A DNA stretch of 64,000 nucleotides from Hofstenia miamia (Eukaryota; Xenacoelomorpha; Acoela; Hofsteniidae). Below the pieces are notes generated by a model. That model was not told the DNA's origin, did not search any database, and was given only the letters and a program-made list of their open reading frames with translations. The stretch covers positions 579,858 through 643,857 of the forward strand of contig CABFPE010000341.1 of NCBI GenBank assembly GCA_900660155.1, in the 5' to 3' direction. Both the position numbers and the translations under genes were made by a program. Below are positions 26,281-39,145 of this stretch, in pieces (position 1 is the stretch's first letter; every line of letters begins with the position of its first letter).

Positions 26281-29000
26281 AAAGAATTAAGTTCTGACTT
26301 GTACAGTTATATACAGCCAGATGGCAAAATTAGGACATTAAGATTAGCTTCATCCCGCAAATGTGGCTCGGTTGAATATACTGAGAATTATCAATTCAGA
26401 CCAGATGTTTTGCCACTAGAGAAGGATATTATTGAAGTAATGATGTTTGTGTTGAGGCCATTTAGAGATGGTAAAACTCAGTTGTTTCTTCAAGATGCTG
26501 CATGGATAGTAGTTACAATGTCCAGAATCAATGGATATGGTGTAATCTTTACAGAAAATATATCAGCAATATAGCCATAAAAAAACAAAACTCTATGAGT
26601 AATTTCGAAAATATGCACAGCAGTTTAATGAAACAGTAGCAAACTCTTTGTTTGGTGTGTACTGTACAGATGAAAGTGCGAGGAAACGACAAAAAATACA
26701 TATGGTGTGCAAATGACAGGATCAGAATTAGAGTTTCTTGAAGACCAAAGGGGACCAAGGAAAATGTTCTGTGATGATTCTGTAGGCAAGTACTGGCAAA
26801 GAACTACTGAAAGGTTGCTGCAAAGGGAAGCTTCTTTAGAGAAAATGCAAATGAAAGAGAGACAAAAAATGCAGCAATCAACTTCATCCCAAGATCTTTT
26901 CAATAGTACAGATAATGACAATGATGATAACCCAGGACAAGAGTAATATACCACTGAAAGTAAGAGTACAGATAATGATGGCTCAGGCGGCAGAAAAAAT
27001 CAAAGAATGTCACTTCATGAGGAAAGGTGTGATGATCATTTGCCCTTTGAATATAGACTTATACACGAAAGCCCACACAAAGTCAAACAAGCAGATTACA
27101 GAATAGTGGATAAACTGATGTTAGCTTCACATCTTTCATATACACATGCTATCACTGCTTTTATTGAATTTGGTAATTATATGTTTGATCGTCAGTGGAA
27201 ACAGTTTGATGCAAATTCGAAACAACAATTGATCTGGATAAAGTGCCAGATAAAGCAGCTTGTCGGAAACTAGGTAAAGCAGTAGAAGTGTTTGCACTTT
27301 CTGAATTGGCCAAGGAGATTATGGAGTCCAATTCTACATCTACTGTGACCTACCATTAGGATGGATCTCATAAACAAGGAGCAGGGTCATTTTCTGTTCA
27401 AAGCATGTCAATTAATGGCGAATACAAACCTTTCCCATTTTGAATCAAGAGAAAATTTAGCAGCACTACGTGTAGCTCTACTTAACATTCTTTCAGTTTC
27501 TGTTTGAAAAAATAGACTTTGTAATGACTGGTGCAACAGGTCAGAATATTGGTGCACGATCACTTGTGGCTGATTAACTAGGACCTGAGCACACTCCAGA
27601 GCATCTTTTTGCCAAGTTTATACAGTATTGATTGTAGAAGTATTCAAGGAAATTGATAGTGCTATAGGACCTGAAAAAATATATGCACATTTTCTAGTGA
27701 AGTGTGCAATTTCCCATGATTCTATTACTGAACAATATTATAGATTGTCTTGTCAGGCTAGTGTCGCATGATTTTGATCCCAAGCAGTGGAATAAACCTG
27801 GAGACTTCGATTTGCACATGCACTCAAAGAATAACCATGCTGTTCGATTGCAGAAAGAGCATTTCAATAACTTTGTTTTCTTGTGTGCTATTGCTACACA
27901 CATCGACGAGAATGTCTCAAGTTTTCTATACAAGTATGAGCACATAACCAAACAAATATCTTGCTTTTTACGCTCATTCAGTGACATGGAGTATATTAAA
28001 GCACTGTGCTTAGCAGGTGCCGTTCTTGGTATACACCTTGTTGAGTCCTACATCAGTATTACTTCAGGTACTAGCACAACGTTTAAGAAACGAATGGAAA
28101 TATTCCCTATTTTTTATGATGACCTCTCTAAAATAGATCCAGAAGAATTATTAGATATCACAAGGCCAGTATTCCATTTTTTAGGTTTGAAAGATTCCTT
28201 GACTTGTCCTAGAGCAGGGAAATACTTGCCTCAATTGAAGCTGCTATTGAACAATACAAAGAACGAGTGACTAAGGTGCTTGTAATAATTCTAACCAAAT
28301 TAGCTGCTGGGTGGCAACGTGCAGATGTTTTTCAGTTTTGGGGATTGTGACAAAGATGCTCCTTGCCAACTTAAGAAAATAAACAAAGCAAATCTGTTGA
28401 ATGCACCCATTAATAACATTGACCCGCAAAAATCTGTTGTTAGTATAAATTATGAACTAAGTCAAAAGGAAGCCAAACAGCTATCTTTGGCAAACAGGTC
28501 GCATGTAAAGGGAAAGAATGTATACTTAATAGAAGGAAAAAACTATGGACAAATCATGACAGAGAAAAATGCACTAGTGCCAACAATTCTTGCAGAATGG
28601 CGAACAAGACAAGAAGAATTAAGGAAACAGGAACTGGGAGACAAACAACTATCAAATATTGCCATTGACAAGAGAAGAAATAGTGACCTGAAAAAGTTGA
28701 AAATATTTGGGGGTCCTTTCACTAAATCCTTGGATGTGGATATGTACTTGAATTATACAAGAATTCCAACAAATAAAAAGGAATTTAGATTCTATTTTGA
28801 GGTGCGATATACAAGGGACACATCTACATCTCTTCCAAAGTCTTCTGATATTTTCAGACTTAAAAAGAATTATAAAAGTCTCCCTATTGAGGCTTTTGTT
28901 ACAAATATGAAAGTGTATTTGGATAAGGTCACTTGCAATAAGTCCATGACAATTGAATACTTCGACAATGCTGTATCTACTTTGCTTGTTTAACTTTATA
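26281..29000 (+). pseudogene. Broken multi-part coding region, probably mobile or multicopy family
   Basis: About 2.7 kb of plus-strand sequence has clear coding character in several successive frames, with several interruptions. Readable segments include YIQPDGKIRTLRLASSRKCG (about 26,300), FEYRLIHESPHKVKQADYRI (27,047), a YH.DGSHKQGAGSFSVQS block (about 27,350), DFVMTGATGQNIGARSLVAD (about 27,515), a 188-codon stretch at 27,704-28,270 (CLVRLVSHDFDPKQW... HIDENVSSFLYKYEHIT) and a 224-codon C-terminal stretch at 28,319-28,993 (IFGGPFTKSLDVDMYLN, TSLPKSSDIFRLKKNYKSLP). The DGS and D..MT.AT..N blocks could be acidic positions of an RNase-H-like transposase, but that is inference. I believe similar uncharacterised multicopy proteins exist in invertebrate genomes, but I cannot name the family. 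No terminal inverted repeats were found. Confidence 0.55.
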
Positions 29001-29867
29001 TAGGGGATTGATAGCAATTTGTTGTCTTGTAGTTTAGTTCTTTGATTTAGTGTGTTGCAGTGAATCTAAGACTATAATAGATGAACCTGTTTCTCTTATT
29101 TTAACAGTAGATATATTCATATATCTGAATGTATATTGCTAATATACACATATATTCAAGTTCTAAAGATGGATGAACGAGCTTTGAGAAGCTATGTTAT
29201 ATTTTTGTATAATTTTTTTGTATGATTACCATCATATAATCGATACTTATAGCATAATGTCAATTGTTATATATTATGTATGTATTTTGTGGTACTTTGC
29301 AAGTATTCTTATCATTTTATAAGGACACAAAATATTAAAAGGTCTGTAGTTTGAAATACACAAAATTATAAGAGTTGGTATTATCAAAAAAAATTGATGT
29401 TTTTGCATAAGTATTTGCCCCAAAATTCCTTTAATTAATGTCTATATTTAAAGTCTATGTTTAAAATTGATGCCAAGTTGTTCAACAGTATGTCTAATGG
29501 TAAAATGAAGGAATTCTGACTGGTTAATGATGGTTGAATAAGTATATTGTCTGTATTAAGATCGTATACTCACATTTTTTAATATATCAGAATTCAAAGC
29601 ATACACGGGGGATTATCAGGAATAAAATTATGATTTTTCATTTTTGCGCATGTTTTTGTATGACATAGAAATTTTAAAAACCACAATAAAAATAAACATT
29701 CTTGAGAATCAAAATATAAGCTATAATTGATACGTTGAATCACACTCTATCAATGGCGTTTGTTGACTACTTTGGGGCTGCAAGTATCTTTATCAATGAT
29801 TAAAGCACTGATCTGAATTCTTATGCGTCTTTGATGGGGTGTTGAGGTGATTGAAAGACAATGATAG
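29001..29867. other. Intergenic
   Basis: AT-rich spacer between the broken coding region and the hAT copy. No feature recognised. Confidence 0.5.
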
Positions 29868-30692
29868 TAGTCATGTGCCAGAATCCGGTAAAATGGCAAT
29901 TACACAACCCGATCCTGATATCCGGTATCCGGTAAAATTTAACTTGCTTACCCGATAGCGTATTCTGAGATAAAACTTCATTTTCTAAGACTGGCAGTTG
30001 AAAAAATATTAAAGGAACTATATACATTATTATTTCATGAATTTTGCAAGGCACACGTGTTGCAGAACTGTACCATGCGTATTCAGTGAAAATATATGAA
30101 GGTTGACAATCTAATTGCTTGAATTAACGCTGCCATCATAAAATATCAACATTTTTCAATTTTTGACAGAGTTGAAATTCTACCACATTTTGTCATTACT
30201 CCCACCCTGGAAATGATACCTATGAAATAATCGCCTATATCCTGTCATGATTAGAAAGAGGATGGACTTTTAATCGGTACTGTAGGCCAAGTTACAAAAA
30301 TGTCGAACAACATGGGCTCCAGTTGAAAGATTTTTCTCTATATTGAGAAAACTCTTTGCCTATAATAGAAATGTTAACCACAATAATACAATAGGTTATT
30401 AAAATTTAGCGAAGCAGCGTTGCTTTAAAAATCGAATTATTATTAGCTAAGCGTTTTTGTATATATTTTAAATCTTGTTCTCAGTAAATGAAAGACATTA
30501 TATATTGCTTAAGTGGATCATTTTGAAAAATGGATATATTTTAGGGCATATTTACCTAAATTCCATCATATTTTATCATAAAACTAAGACTATATTTTTT
30601 TTAAATTCATATTTCTGGTTGCCCTAGTAATAATTGAAAAATATATTACCTGGTATCCGGAAACATCCGGTATCAGGTATATCCCTATCCAT
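29868..30692 (+). mobile_element. hAT deletion derivative, copy 1 (CCGGTATCCGG family)
   Basis: The left end TAGTCATGTGCCAGAATCCGG matches the reverse of the right end of copy 2 (41,286-42,658), continuing through GGCAATTACACAACC and TTAACTTGCTTACC. The right end has TATCCGGAAACATCCGG and finishes near ATCCCTATCCATA. Between them, on the plus strand at about 30,300-30,372, lies WAPVERFFSILRKLFAYNRN, the dimerisation motif near the end of hAT transposases (ER.FS.L.K). The rest of the transposase is deleted. The flanks AATGATAG and AACTGATA resemble each other only loosely, so the duplication is decayed or the right end is misplaced by a few bases. Confidence 0.8.
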
Positions 30693-32863
30693 AACTGATA
30701 CTGTGTTAACAGCACAGATAATATGCCAAAATGGGTTAATTTTAAGTGTTGTTTTAAATAGCACTCTTTTGGTGTAACAGCTTACAGCTGTTAACAGCAG
30801 TACTGTTGGGAGACTTGCATATTTGTCATTTATGTATCAATAATTCAAAAGACGAATTAGTATTTTCAGCCTCAGAATAGAGATGAGTGGGCAAGGAAAA
30901 ATGACCAGCCACAGTTAGTATCCGACACCATACCGAGCATTAGCTGTAAAAACTAAATTGTGTAAGCCTACATGTTAAGCACTCAAATAAACCAAATAAT
31001 TAAACTCTACAGTACATTTATGTATTACTATGAAGAATACTTTAATCCAAAAATTTTCGACAATGGGTCGACCTATGCAAGAGTTAATCCGTTTTCCTCG
31101 ACTTAGACCTGCTTTTTCATCTCAACCTTTACATTTCGACTTATATACAAAATGAGATTATTTATTATAACAAGGGCTACAAAAATGTGGGATATCACCA
31201 AGTTAAATGTTTTGGGGAATAAGTTGCTATTTGGAAAGAAAATAAATATAAAACAACATCTAGGAGTTTGGAGAAATTTAAATTTCAACATTCGAGTTTA
31301 TAGTCATAAACCAGCCTTAAACCATTCTGAATATTATAAAGGCCTTATTGAGGCAAATTTATTTGTGATTATGAAACTTGAATTAAGTATTCAACTCGAT
31401 TTATATTCAAATACTTAATTGTTGCACAATACATGCAATATTCAAAGAAAAATTTAATGAAAACATTGATAAAGACCGCACTAAAATATTGACCTGCATA
31501 AAATTATATTTTCCCATATTGCCTTCATTACCTTTGGATTACTTAGATGTTAGTTTATGATGTCATAAATTAGATAGGTAAAATTTGGAATTTCTCCAAG
31601 ATACTAAAATTTTGGCCTATTATATGTCGTTTTCTGCCTATTCCTTCTCAATATAGTAAAACTAAATGTGAATGTGATGCAAGTCACCATTACGAACCAC
31701 TGAAATCCATTATTCAATGAAAAATTGATCAACTAATTTGTGCATTTGCCATGTTATCTTTATGGTATATGAGAAACCGAGCCAAACCAAACACTTTCAA
31801 AATGAAACCTAACCAAGAAAACCGTTTAAAGCTAATAACTCAAAATGTTTCAAACCCAAAACAACTGAAAAAACAGTAAAAAATGAAAACAGAAGATTTG
31901 AATTAATGTTCATTTACTAACCTTGATATCTTTTCAAACAGAATTTCATATTCATTTATAAATTCGGGAAAAAATTACACCAACTTTTACTGAGTTCTAA
32001 GTCATTGACAAATTTAGGAGACAACTGCTACCACTTTTCGCTTACCATCAAGCAAGTTCATGAAAAATCTTTTTCACTTTGCCTCGATCCAGCAGGAGTG
32101 CTACTATAAATTTGTTAACGAGTTTTGATAAATCCAGGAGTTCTGTTTAATTAACGTTTACAATATGAACAGCATCATCATATCACTTTGTAATAAAAAA
32201 TTGATATTTATTGTATTTATCAAGAGCTGTATGCGCATGTGGATCATTTGGAGAAGATTTAATGTCATCAAAAATTTCGGCCATGTAAGGGAAGACATGA
32301 AATTAGCAGAATTTCGTAAATTTTCACACAGGGTTTTATTGAATTGTAATGACGAATTACATAGTTTAAAAATTTTGAACTCGAACTGTTTTAATCAATT
32401 TTCAAATCAGATATTACAATCCACAACCAAACCGAACCGAGCCGATCCAGCCAAACCAAACCGTATGTCAACTAAGTCGCTTTCAACTCTGGTGAAATTT
32501 ATTTAGTAATGCTTGATTACAAAATATTTGATTCCAATTGAGGAATTAGGAGTCCATTTTGGTCCATTTTGCAATATAAACAAAACCACTTTCTACAAAG
32601 TTTAAAAAAAGTCACGAACACGCTTGCTGCAATAGAAGATCAAAGATTCTTTTTAAAAAGAAATTAAATTTATAAGTATTTTTTTCTACAGTTTGAGCAA
32701 ATTTAAACGACTAATTTATATCTCTAGATTTCTATTTTGAAATTTAAGAGGCACACAATGTCAAATTTGCGACATTTCATCAGTTGGAAGGTGGAATGAC
32801 CCCTCTCTAAATACGAGGATGTGTCACCACTGGTATTCTCTGGATCAATACTTGTTCCAATAA
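30693..32863. other. Intergenic with two AACC-word islands
   Basis: Near 31,775-31,830 (GAAACCGAGCCAAACC) and 32,420-32,470 (AACCGAACCGAGCCGATCC) two islands share AACC-rich words on the same strand, possibly from one decayed MITE family. A 113-codon ORF at 32,165-32,506 overlaps the second and shows no motif. Confidence 0.4.
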
Positions 32864-33813
32864 GCAGAGGGGTGCATTCAGGGTAAGCAAGGTAAGCGCC
32901 GCTTGCCCATTGAAATTTATTTGAACAAATTAAGAAAAAATATTTATGCTTACACAACATATTTATAAGTTTCAAATTCTTTTAAATTTATTTTTTGTCT
33001 TAAATTCTAAACATTAAACTAATTACTGTTCATTTTCGTCATTTAAATTGATGTAAAATACTGTATTTTGGGGAAGTTTTTTTTTGTTGAACAATTGAAT
33101 TATATGAGTTTTGTAATAATTGATTAAATATTATGAAGAGCATTAATAATCAATATCCTATTAGTTAAATTTGCGACGAAATATTTGGCTTGATTTTACC
33201 GTAATTGTGATAATTGGTATTGATAAAAATCAATGTTTCTCAATTACAACTGAGACAGTCAGCGCAACTGCCTGCCGCTTTCTTTATCAGACGTTGTTAA
33301 CGTAATTGATAAAAATCAACAACCAATCAAAATTCGAAAATACTACGAGAGGACCGCGGAAATCTTACCGCGGGATTGTTCAATGCTTATTGATTCCAAT
33401 GTAAATCGCAATACAAGTTACCCGCCAAATCATTTTTAGTTTATTTGAGTTGATATAGAACAATAACTCACGCACAAAAATCGTTCTTCTATATCTATAC
33501 TGTAATAAATGAAATTAATTAACTAAAATTATTAGGCAACCTATTTCTTGTGGCGACCTAGCCTTAATTGGATGTGGCTTCAAACTTTTATTCTTTGAAA
33601 AGTACCATTCCAGTTCCAGTGTTTGCATAAAGATAAATAATTTTCTTATTGATTTTTCTTAAAAATTAACATTGTTATCTGAAAGATAATAATTTTTTAT
33701 TGGGTCATTGTTTTTTTGAAATATGCTCACATTAAATATAAACAAAAGAATACGAAATTTTATTTTCAATAAACCTCCGCTTCCCTAGGTAAAGTTTGCA
33801 CCGCACGCCACTG
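32864..33813. mobile_element. 950-bp non-autonomous hAT element
   Basis: The left end CAGAGGGGTGCATTCAGGG and the reverse of the right end, CAGTGGCGTGCGGTGCAAAC, are imperfect inverted repeats of the CAGNGGCG type common in animal hAT elements. Subterminal words are also shared (GGTAAGCGCCGCTTGCC and GGGAAGCGGAGG). CAATAAG lies immediately outside both ends (32,857-32,863 and 33,814-33,820), seven bases of what was probably an 8-bp duplication. The interior is AT-rich, with no transposase coding. Confidence 0.8.
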
Positions 33814-34750
33814 CAATAAGTTCTACTCCAACCTCATCGCAACGTTGTAATCAGTCTTCACATAAATTAATGCCAATCTTCCTAAACGCTAGATACTATA
33901 CATGTTTGAATAATGATAGGAATGATTAAATAAAAGGAGACTTTCTTAGCATTTTAACTTCTCCACATAGAACAATGTGAGGAAACCGAATTTCTATTAA
34001 ATGTATCTCAGAACCATATCAAAAAAATATTTTCGTGTTTGGTAGCCATCTAGTGGCAAAATGAAGCAATTACAATTATTAATGTCATGTAAATAATCAT
34101 TTGAACAATTTTTCTAACTATAATTCCTGATAATTCAAATTGTTTACGTAGTTTATTGTTATAATTTTAATTTCTCCAAAGGACTGTTTATAATGAAAAT
34201 AACCAAACTTAATTGCAATTGTTTGACATTTAGTGAACTTTTTAATGCTTCAATAAGCATATATTCAGTTAAAATTGGTAACAACTATTGTAAAAACAAA
34301 ATATACATTGAAATGCAAGCCTTTATTTATGGAAAAAGGAAAATTCCAATTTCTAATGTAACAAAGGAATGGTATTTTAAAAGTATCTGAATAATTGAGC
34401 CTCAATGAGATACTAGTAAGCACTGGAGAATGAATAAATTGTTTGTTAAAAAGTAATGGTATTTGATTTGTTGATATTCATGCTACATAAACAGATGTTA
34501 AGTTGTTGACATCTGCTTGTTGGTTATGCAAAATTTATAATTAAAATGAAAAAATACAAATTTTATGTAAAACTATTATCTTAACACGTGGAAAAACGAA
34601 AGTAGATTTCACTATATACATATTTGAGATAAACTTAAAATTACATTGCCTAACTAATTAAATGATAAATATTTACTACGAAAGATGATGTATAATAATA
34701 ACATCATTGTAAACTGTATATTTCAAATTAAGCGCAATGTCAAATTACAA
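33814..34750. other. Intergenic upstream of the paralogue cluster
   Basis: AT-rich with no clear promoter. A 65-codon ORF at 34,193-34,390 has no motif. Any 5' non-coding exon of the first paralogue would lie here or further left; none can be placed. Confidence 0.4.
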
Positions 34751-34758
34751 TTTTGCAA

Positions 34759-34802
34759 ATACCAGCTAGTGTTTGTCTTTGAGTTTGGTTGTATTTCAGG
34801 AG
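34759..34802 (+). promoter_or_regulatory. Conserved 5' block with candidate splice acceptor
   Basis: AATACCAGCTAGTGTTTGTC is repeated with two or three changes before all three paralogues (about 34,759, 39,102 and 45,857). In A and B it is followed by a TTTCAG that could be a 3' splice site immediately before GAGATG. It could be intron end, 5' UTR or start site. Confidence 0.5.
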
Positions 34803-35882
34803 ATGTTACCGCTGCAACCAGTTGTTAACAGCATAACTATGAATTCACTACTTGAAAGAAAACTTAAAACCAAGCGAGCACAGCTGTTAGGTCAAAAATT
34901 GAGGCGTCTCAAAAATAATTCAAATAGTTCTGGAACTTCCTCATCTCAGCAGGGTAGTACCTCATTGAAAAGCAACTCCACGCATGATTCTAATTTGATT
35001 ACTGAAGCTGAAGTTAATCGAAATTTTGCTCTTGACTTGCGCAAGATCCGCGAAGAAAAGTGTAGCCGAGGAATCGGAAAGGAAAATGAAAACCCTACAG
35101 AAAAAAATGTAGGTCGAGAGGGCATACCTGATGCATCCCCCGCTCATAAAGAGCCGACTAATTCTCCTGTTTATATTGAGCGGCCTGGATCAAAAGAAGA
35201 TCAATTCCTGTACAAACTATATGAAACGAAAAAAAGTTTGCAAAATATGCCTGATCTCATTCGTTCAATTATCAAAGAAGAACTTACCAAATTGATGGAT
35301 TTCCAGAAGACTCAACATCAACAGTCAAAGCTCATTCTCACACCACTGAATCTCTCGACTGCTACTACACCCATAAGAACAATGGTGTCTGTTGGATCCA
35401 GTTCTTCTACAGTTCTGACAACTACACCACGAGATGATAACCCTACTTACATATCGCGTCCCTGCAGTATGCCAATTGAAAAGTTATTGCCTTCATGTTC
35501 TGTACACCAGGCGGAAATAGCTACACTCAAACCACCTCAAAACATTTTCAATCTTAGTGATAACGTACATAAATTAATATTTGACCGCTACAAATCACCT
35601 CATGAGTTTGCACAAGCACTGTTCGTTTTACATTTTGGAAGTCACCGGGTCATGAGAATGAAATCTTCTTTTCAAAGTCGCAGTAAGCAAGAAGATATTC
35701 CGGCATTTTTCTTAAACGCATTATTTTTTTTAGTTCGGCGCTTTTTTCCATCAGAATATTTTAGCCTTAGGCTGATGACTAGTGCGCTAAATTGGAAGCA
35801 AAGAGAAATTTTATTTCAAGCAAGCAAGTGCACTTTCTATAAAATGTGTGACAATTGTAACGAAGTCCCTCTTGCTTCTTAG
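34803..35882 (+). CDS. BEN-domain-like protein, tandem paralogue A
   Basis: A 359-residue open frame, one of three tandem paralogues on the same strand. The ATG at 34,803 is chosen because the same ATG context (GAGATG.TACCGCTGCAACC) recurs in paralogue B and the open frame further left has no ATG. TTGTATTTCAG ends five bases before the ATG and looks like a splice acceptor, so a 5' exon is likely. Seen: a basic N-terminus; a Ser-rich segment near residues 35-60; NFALDLRK near residue 75; a Ser/Thr/Pro linker; KLLPSCSVHQAEIATLKPPQ near 235; a helical C-terminal block (SPHEFAQALFVLHF... FFLVRRFFPSEYFSL... QREILFQ); and a final CTFYKMCDNC. The C-terminal block matches the look of BEN domains, which bind DNA or proteins in transcriptional repressors. 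That identity is inference. An ATTAAA at 35,938 is a possible poly(A) signal. Confidence 0.7.
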   Translation: MLPLQPVVNSITMNSLLERKLKTKRAQLLGQKLRRLKNNSNSSGTSSSQQGSTSLKSNSTHDSNLITEAEVNRNFALDLRKIREEKCSRGIGKENENPTEKNVGREGIPDASPAHKEPTNSPVYIERPGSKEDQFLYKLYETKKSLQNMPDLIRSIIKEELTKLMDFQKTQHQQSKLILTPLNLSTATTPIRTMVSVGSSSSTVLTTTPRDDNPTYISRPCSMPIEKLLPSCSVHQAEIATLKPPQNIFNLSDNVHKLIFDRYKSPHEFAQALFVLHFGSHRVMRMKSSFQSRSKQEDIPAFFLNALFFLVRRFFPSEYFSLRLMTSALNWKQREILFQASKCTFYKMCDNCNEVPLAS

Positions 35883-38800
35883 ATATTGTAACATTTGTAA
35901 TTATACATAATGAGGTGAAGTAAAGTTTAAAGAGGATATTAAAAATTGAACTTATTAGAATTTTTACTCTAAAATTAGCATAATACAAAGCAGGCTATAC
36001 ATTCTATGATAGATTAGCTTAACATTAATAACAGTAGAAAACCTACTTCAAATTGTGAAACTCCTGGCAATATTTATCCATGCAATCCAATGTTATTTTC
36101 AATTTTGAGAGAACAATTGACAGTCTGCAATTGGTATTGTTATATTGGGTTTGAAAAATCTATTTTCTAAAGAAATCTTAATCACTCATAAAGTCTAAGC
36201 AATACATATTCAAAATCTGATTCTTTAAGGTATAAAGGAGTTTTCATTTTTCTTTTCACATTAAGTAACTGCTCTGCAATGGATAGGATTTACTCAGATG
36301 TGTTTAAATGCAATCATTTCTAAAATTCGTAGTATATGCATGGCAAAGTTGTTAGAAAATGTTGATAAAACGAACTGTAAGTTAAATTCACATGAGGCAG
36401 GTAATGATATAAACTATTCTGGGAAAGGCTAGTTGATTTATTTTTACTTTCTGTAATTTCATATAAACTACACTTTATGTCAAGTTAATGTCTACCTTTT
36501 CTATCAAAATTTTTTGTAACAAGAAATTGTTACTTTTCCTACTGGGACCCTTTCTAGGTCTTGGAGAACATCAACATTATAAGGGTGAAAACTTTAATTA
36601 TCCCTGTTTATTGGTTTTTTTAGAAAGAGTTTCTTTGAGATAAATGTCTGTGTATACACCTTGCAATGTACGCAATAGAAATGGATGTTATAACCGTATT
36701 CAAAAGCTGTTTAGATTCACAAGTTTATTTTGAAGGTCTTTAGATTTTTGAAAAGCTACAAACTTGCATATTTGCATTTTATATTGAAAAATCTAGTTCA
36801 TGAACTTAGTTAATGGAAAATTTGTCTATTATAAATCTAAAATGATTTCATATAATTCTAATGTTAGGTCTAATAATAATGCAGCTGTACAATTGCACAG
36901 AAGTAGGTTTGAATCCAGCTGAATTACTACGATGGAAGTTTATAGAACATTATACTTACAAATTCAAGGTATAGAGGCTCCAGCAACTTGCTATATATCA
37001 ATTTGTTTATAGCTTGCAAAGCTATTCATCCTGCTAAATTTAAAAAATCGTTTGCAAATTACCATGAACTCATTATCAACACTAACTTATAGAATTTTTT
37101 AAGGCACCTAATAAATATTTAAAAAGTTTCATTGTTTCGATGTTTGTAAATTATATTTAAAAGCACAAGTGAAATATTGAATAGAAAAGGAATAACAGGA
37201 ATGTTCAAAAATTTCACTTTACCCTGTAAAAATTTAATACAACCACAAAACAAATTATTTTTTTGACTTAGAAACAACGTTACTCAAATAGAAATGTTTT
37301 TCCTTTTGGCTTTTTGTTTGTATTTATTCATCATTGTATACCAGTATTAAAAAGAATTGTCATGGTATTTGTAGGAGTACATTTGTGTGTACATCCAATA
37401 ATACAAACATTTAAAATTAAAATCATAAATTCTTGATACAATGTTAAATACATTTTACTAAAAAATTTGCCAGCGCAAAAGTTGCGTCGTACAAGTGTTA
37501 AAATTGTATTTTTAAGCAGATTGGATTCTAATCAATATAGCCGTGATACAATTCCATGAGTGCTTGCATATTGCTTAGTTGAAAATTCAAATCCTCAAAA
37601 TTTAGAATACTTTAGAATGACCAGTGGAGCAAGAGCAACCTCCGCATAGCCTCAAAGGCTAACATTACCTCTATTACTATTGGAAGTTTAATTTAATTGC
37701 AAATTTACAGTGAAAATGGCTTGAAATATGTAATTTTATGTCAAATTATATTAGAGCAAAAAGAATATATTATAATTTCAGTCAGATAGGACATGATTTC
37801 ATAGTCTTCTAACAATGTTATCCCACTATTTTATGGCTTTAATCTGTTCAATATTGATTTAATAGAAAACCATTGTTCTAATTGATATTTTTAAATATCT
37901 ATGTTGCAGGATTGAGAAATTTCACTTAATTAAAGTCATATACAATTTAAATATCTTAAACTTATGTTTTACAATTTCGATAATTTCACATAGAAAGTCT
38001 ACATAAAGGCAAAAATCAGGCTACTAATGCAATTATGAAGTCAATACAAAACTAACAAAATCTAAAATTATTATTCACATATTCATAAATGTTTACAGAA
38101 TTTTCACAAATTGTAAAAAATGTCAGGTATATTATGGGTTGAAAACACTTAGCACAACAGATCAAAATTCATGTTAAGATGTATTGAATTTTTTCCCAGG
38201 ATTTAACCAATCCAATTTGACAGTCAACTGATTTGCATTCTTGTCAAATGAATTTTTAAGTAATGGCATGATAGTTATCCAATCTAGGTGCTTACAAGCA
38301 TGAGTTAAAATGTGTTTGTTTGTAGTAAATTGTTAGATCTAACTGCTATAAGTAATTAATTGAAAGTATTGCACAATAAGACTATATTTTTTAACAATGT
38401 CTCTTTAGTTTCTCCAGTTAATCAAGGGACTATATTAAAAAATAAAAGGGTGCTGAAAACTATTACTGTGACCATTGAATACTTATTCACTAGTTTATGT
38501 GGCGCTTACATTAAACTAAAACTTTGATGTCCAAGAAATACAGTCATGTTTCATGAAATTTTAATTCATCAACTAAAAGTTCGTTGGCTTTTTTCTGTAG
38601 AAAATTATTCAACAAATGAAGAACGCTGACACGTGTCACACCTGTTGATAAGGCTTATGAAACTTTCGTTGAGTTCCCGTATAATCTCAAACAGTAAAGG
38701 TGGTCCTACTTTTCGAACATGAGTATAAAGAAGTTTCGATCACTTGATATTGTTGTACTTTAACACTAGAAAGTACGAGTAGTCAATTTTGACCACTTTG

Positions 38801-39100
38801 CACATCTTAAATGCATTTGTAGTGCCTCATGTAATGAGAATTTAAATAGAAAAACAGCATATTTGTTCTTCTGACACTTTTTTGTCATTTGCTTTGTTTT
38901 CGTTTGTTTTACTTGAATGGGTCAATTCTGACAACTGCATGAATTTAAGATATAGAATTGCCGGACTTTCTAGTGATAAAAAGGCAATGGGAATATTTTC
39001 TTACACTTAAGCACGTAAACATATTTCAATTTGGAAACACTTGCTTTAATATTTATCTATATTATCAAATTTAAATGTATTATCATAGCACACTTCTGCT
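35883..39100. other. Spacer between paralogues A and B
   Basis: The first roughly 60 bases still align with the region after paralogue B (TTCTTAGATATTGTAA, then CATAATGAG.TGAA), so the duplicated unit extends past the stop. The rest is AT-rich without recognised genes or elements. Confidence 0.6.
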
Positions 39101-39145
39101 AATACCAGCTAGTATTTGTCTACGAGTTCGGCTGTGTTTCAGGAG

